NCBI GenBank assembly: GCA_035535315.1 | Contig: DATLQD010000125.1 | Span: 1-6,111 of the forward strand | Length of the DNA stretch: 6,111 nucleotides | From: DASQGA01 sp035535315 | GTDB lineage: Bacteria > Actinomycetota > Thermoleophilia > Gaiellales > Gaiellaceae | Direction of reading: 5' to 3' | In this document: positions 4,337 through 6,111 of the stretch, one piece after another | How the letters are laid out: each line of letters begins with the position of its first letter | How positions within the stretch are numbered: position 1 is the first letter of the stretch | Position numbers and translations under genes: made by a program | The notes under the pieces: model-generated | The model's database searches: none | What the model saw: the letters and a program-made list of their open reading frames with translations, nothing else | Told to the model about the DNA's origin: nothing

Positions 4337-5899
4337 GTGGCGATCCTCGACTCGCGCATCGACCGGGCCGCACCGGAGTTCGAGGCGAACCGATCCCGGA
4401 TGGAGGCGTTGGTTGCCGAACTGCGCGCTCGCAGCGAGCGGGTCGCGCAGGGCGGCGGAGCCGAGTCGGTCGAGCGTCACCGGGCTCGGGGGAAGCTCGC
4501 AGCCAGGGAGCGGGTCGACCGACTGCTCGACCCCGGCTCATCGTTCCTCGAGCTGAACGCGCTCGCTGCATGGGAGCTCTACGACGGCGATGCCCCCGGC
4601 GCCGGAATCGTCTGCGGCATCGGGATTGTCGAGGGCCGTGAGTGCGTCGTCGTTGCCAACGACGCCACTGTGAAGGGCGGAACCTACTATCCGCTCACGG
4701 TCAAGAAGCACCTTCGCGCCCAGGAGGTCGCGGAGCAGAATTGCCTGCCGTGCATCTACCTCGTCGACTCGGGGGGCGCCTTTCTGCCGCTTCAGGACGA
4801 GGTCTTCCCCGATCGTGACCACTTCGGCCGCATCTTCTTCAACCAGGCCCGCATGTCGGCCAAAGGGATCTCACAGATCGCGGTGGTCATGGGGTCGTGC
4901 ACCGCCGGCGGCGCGTACGTGCCCGCCATGAGCGACGAGACCGTGATCGTCAAGGGCACAGGCACGATCTTCCTGGGCGGACCGCCGCTCGTGAAGGCGG
5001 CTACCGGCGAGGAAGTGACCGCGGAGGAGCTGGGCGGCGCCGACGTCCACTCACGGGTCTCGGGGGTAACTGACCACTATGCCGCCGACGACGAGCACGC
5101 GCTGGCGATCGCCCGGTCGATCGTCGCCCACCTCGGCTACAGGCGGCCGGATCCTCCCTGGACACCTGCCGAGGCCGAAGCTCCGCTTTACGACCCCGCC
5201 GAGCTGCACGGAATCGTGCCGGAGGACTACCGCATTGGCTACGACGTCCGCGAGGTGATCGCCCGGGTGGTCGACGGCAGCCGGTTTCACGAGTTCAAGG
5301 AGCTCTACGGAGAGACGCTCGTGTGCGGTTTCGCGCGAATCGAGGGGCTTCCGGTCGCGATCCTCGCCAACAACGGCGTCCTCTTCTCGGAGAGCGCGCT
5401 CAAGGGCGCACACTTCGTGGAGCTCGCCTGCAAGCGCCGGATCCCGCTGGCCTTCCTCCAGAACATCACGGGGTTCATGGTCGGAAAGGAGTACGAGGCG
5501 GGCGGGATCGCGAAGGACGGGGCGAAACTCGTGACGGCCGTCGCGTGTGCCGAAGTACCCAAGTTCACAGTCATTATCGGAGGCTCGTTCGGAGCAGGGA
5601 ACTACGGGATGTGCGGCCGGGCCTACTCCCCCCGCCAGCTCTGGATGTGGCCGAACGCCAGGATCAGCGTCATGGGCGGCGCGCAGGCCGCGACCGTACT
5701 CTCCGCCGTCGGGCGCTCGGATCCCGAAGAGATCCGGGAGAAGTACGAGCGCGAGGGGAGCCCGTACTACTCGACGGCGAGGCTCTGGGACGACGGCGTC
5801 ATCGACCCGGCCGACACCCGCCGCGTGCTTGCCCTCGGGCTCTCGGCGAGCCTCAACGCGCCGATTCCCGAGACGACCTTCGGGATCTTCCGGATGTAG
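4337..5899 (+). CDS. mccB: 3-Methylcrotonyl-CoA carboxylase, carboxyltransferase (beta) subunit
   Basis: Complete 520-aa protein of the biotin-dependent acyl-CoA carboxylase beta family (usual length ~510-540). It moves the carboxyl group from carboxybiotin to 3-methylcrotonyl-CoA, giving 3-methylglutaconyl-CoA in leucine breakdown (EC 6.4.1.4). The N-terminal crotonase-like domain (~25-285) has VANDATVKGGTYYPLTVKKH (106-125), LVDSGGAFLPLQDEVFPDRD (142-161) and the oxyanion loop GSCTAGGAYVPAMSDE (186-201). The C-terminal domain (~300-510) has NNGVLFSESALKGAHF (345-360), FLQNITGFMVG (373-383) and GGSFGAGNYGMCGRAYSPR (415-433), then LWMWPNARISVMGG. These strings are typical of the MccB/actinobacterial AccD1 group rather than of propionyl- or acetyl-CoA carboxylases; geranyl-CoA carboxylase is the closest alternative. 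The biotin carboxylase/carrier (alpha) subunit is not in the window. It is preceded by a terminator and lacks a Shine-Dalgarno site at GTG 4337, so it seems to have its own, perhaps leaderless, transcript. No key loop is broken. Confidence 0.95.
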   Translation: MAILDSRIDRAAPEFEANRSRMEALVAELRARSERVAQGGGAESVERHRARGKLAARERVDRLLDPGSSFLELNALAAWELYDGDAPGAGIVCGIGIVEGRECVVVANDATVKGGTYYPLTVKKHLRAQEVAEQNCLPCIYLVDSGGAFLPLQDEVFPDRDHFGRIFFNQARMSAKGISQIAVVMGSCTAGGAYVPAMSDETVIVKGTGTIFLGGPPLVKAATGEEVTAEELGGADVHSRVSGVTDHYAADDEHALAIARSIVAHLGYRRPDPPWTPAEAEAPLYDPAELHGIVPEDYRIGYDVREVIARVVDGSRFHEFKELYGETLVCGFARIEGLPVAILANNGVLFSESALKGAHFVELACKRRIPLAFLQNITGFMVGKEYEAGGIAKDGAKLVTAVACAEVPKFTVIIGGSFGAGNYGMCGRAYSPRQLWMWPNARISVMGGAQAATVLSAVGRSDPEEIREKYEREGSPYYSTARLWDDGVIDPADTRRVLALGLSASLNAPIPETTFGIFRM

Positions 5900-5909
5900 A
5901 GCGCGCCGA

Positions 5910-6111
5910 CTACGGCAGGCCGGGGAGCGCGCTGGTCGTAACCGGCACGTCTGGCAGGCCGGGGACGTCGACTTGGGGGAGCGCGGGCGCTGTGACGGTC
6001 GGGGTCGGAGTCGTGACAGACGGAATCGAGACCGTGGGCGTCGTGACAGACGGAATCGAGACCGTGGGCGTCGTGACAGACGGAATCGAGACCGTGGGCG
6101 TCGTGACAGAC
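5910..6111 (-). CDS. C-terminus of a Pro/Thr/Ser/Val-rich repeat protein, 5' part outside the window
   Basis: Reading the minus strand to the TAG at 5912-5910 gives 66 residues. They consist of PTVSIPSVTT repeated every ten residues, followed by a degenerate tail (TPTPTVTAPALPQVDVPGLP, then DVPVTTSALPGLP). The composition is that of an extended, disordered linker or wall-spanning stalk, as in many secreted actinobacterial proteins, but the N-terminus with any signal peptide or domain is not visible. It converges on the carboxylase gene with 10 bases between stop codons. The plus strand is also open through the repeats, so the strand is chosen on composition and the clean stop. Confidence 0.65.
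   Translation of the reverse strand, partial: SVTTPTVSIPSVTTPTVSIPSVTTPTVSIPSVTTPTPTVTAPALPQVDVPGLPDVPVTTSALPGLP
6010..6111. repeat. Perfect 30-base tandem repeat, 3.4 copies, continuing past the window
   Basis: A 30-base unit (6011-6040) is repeated without a single mismatch at 6041-6070 and 6071-6100, and begins again at 6101-6111. The length is a multiple of three, so copy-number change keeps the frame of the minus-strand coding sequence and adds or removes ten residues. A degenerate relative of the unit lies just left of the tract. There are no unique spacers, so this is not a CRISPR array. Confidence 0.95.

Noticed and set aside
5051..5413. Minus-strand reading frame of 120 codons within the carboxylase gene
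   Set aside because: It is fully antisense to conserved mccB sequence and has no recognisable features.
5897..5935. Bidirectional terminator between mccB and the converging gene
   Set aside because: AGCGCG and CGCGCT arms can pair, but the stem is only six base pairs with a loop of more than 20 bases, and it lies mostly inside the converging gene.
6010..6111. CRISPR array
   Set aside because: The 30-base units are directly adjacent with no spacers and keep a reading frame, so this is a coding tandem repeat.
5900..6111. Plus-strand coding of the repeats (VVTDGIETVG units)
   Set aside because: The plus frame is open, but it has no start codon with a ribosome-binding site and an odd composition. 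The minus strand gives a typical Pro/Thr-rich repeat protein with a clean stop.

Overview
The window looks like chromosomal DNA from a high-GC actinobacterium. The best guess is the class Thermoleophilia (Gaiellales/Solirubrobacterales type). Reasons: strong G/C bias at third codon positions, GTG starts, an actinobacterial-type 3-methylcrotonyl-CoA carboxylase subunit, an adenylate cyclase/STAND-ATPase fusion protein, and small secreted or tail-anchored proteins of a style I recall from that class. The taxonomic guess rests on recognition, not on a search.

Layout. Positions 1-2093 (minus) hold the N-terminal 697 residues of a large signalling protein: zinc ribbon, class III adenylate cyclase and STAND-type AAA ATPase. 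It runs off the left edge without a stop. A 92-base gap follows, holding a perfect hairpin terminator (2137-2162) and a candidate leaderless promoter. Next comes a 159-aa exported protein with a signal peptide and a C-terminal membrane anchor (2185-2664, minus). After a 161-base gap there is a two-gene unit on the minus strand: an ECF sigma factor (3086-3658) and an 87-aa soluble protein of unknown function (2826-3089), overlapping by 4 bases.

The 369 bases upstream of the sigma gene (3659-4027) are unusually structured. They contain two copies of a 12-base direct repeat, a GGAACC element fused to a CACGTG palindrome, a possible 58-aa ORF on the plus strand, and a 14-base inverted repeat. Then on the plus strand come a 65-aa small protein with a very strong ribosome-binding site (4028-4225), a 17-bp-stem terminator (4247-4284), and a complete carboxyltransferase (beta) subunit of 3-methylcrotonyl-CoA carboxylase (4337-5899, leucine breakdown). 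Converging on it from the right, only 10 bases away, is the C-terminus of a Pro/Thr/Ser/Val-rich protein (5910-6111, minus) encoded by perfect 30-base tandem repeats.

How the genes may work together. The sigma factor and the 87-aa protein are almost certainly co-translated. No classical anti-sigma factor is visible, so the 87-aa protein is the natural candidate partner. The exported protein downstream could be part of the sigma regulon, but this is only suggested by position. The cyclase, the carboxylase and the repeat protein look like independent neighbours. The least explained parts are the sigma/87-aa pair and the structured divergent region 3659-4027.
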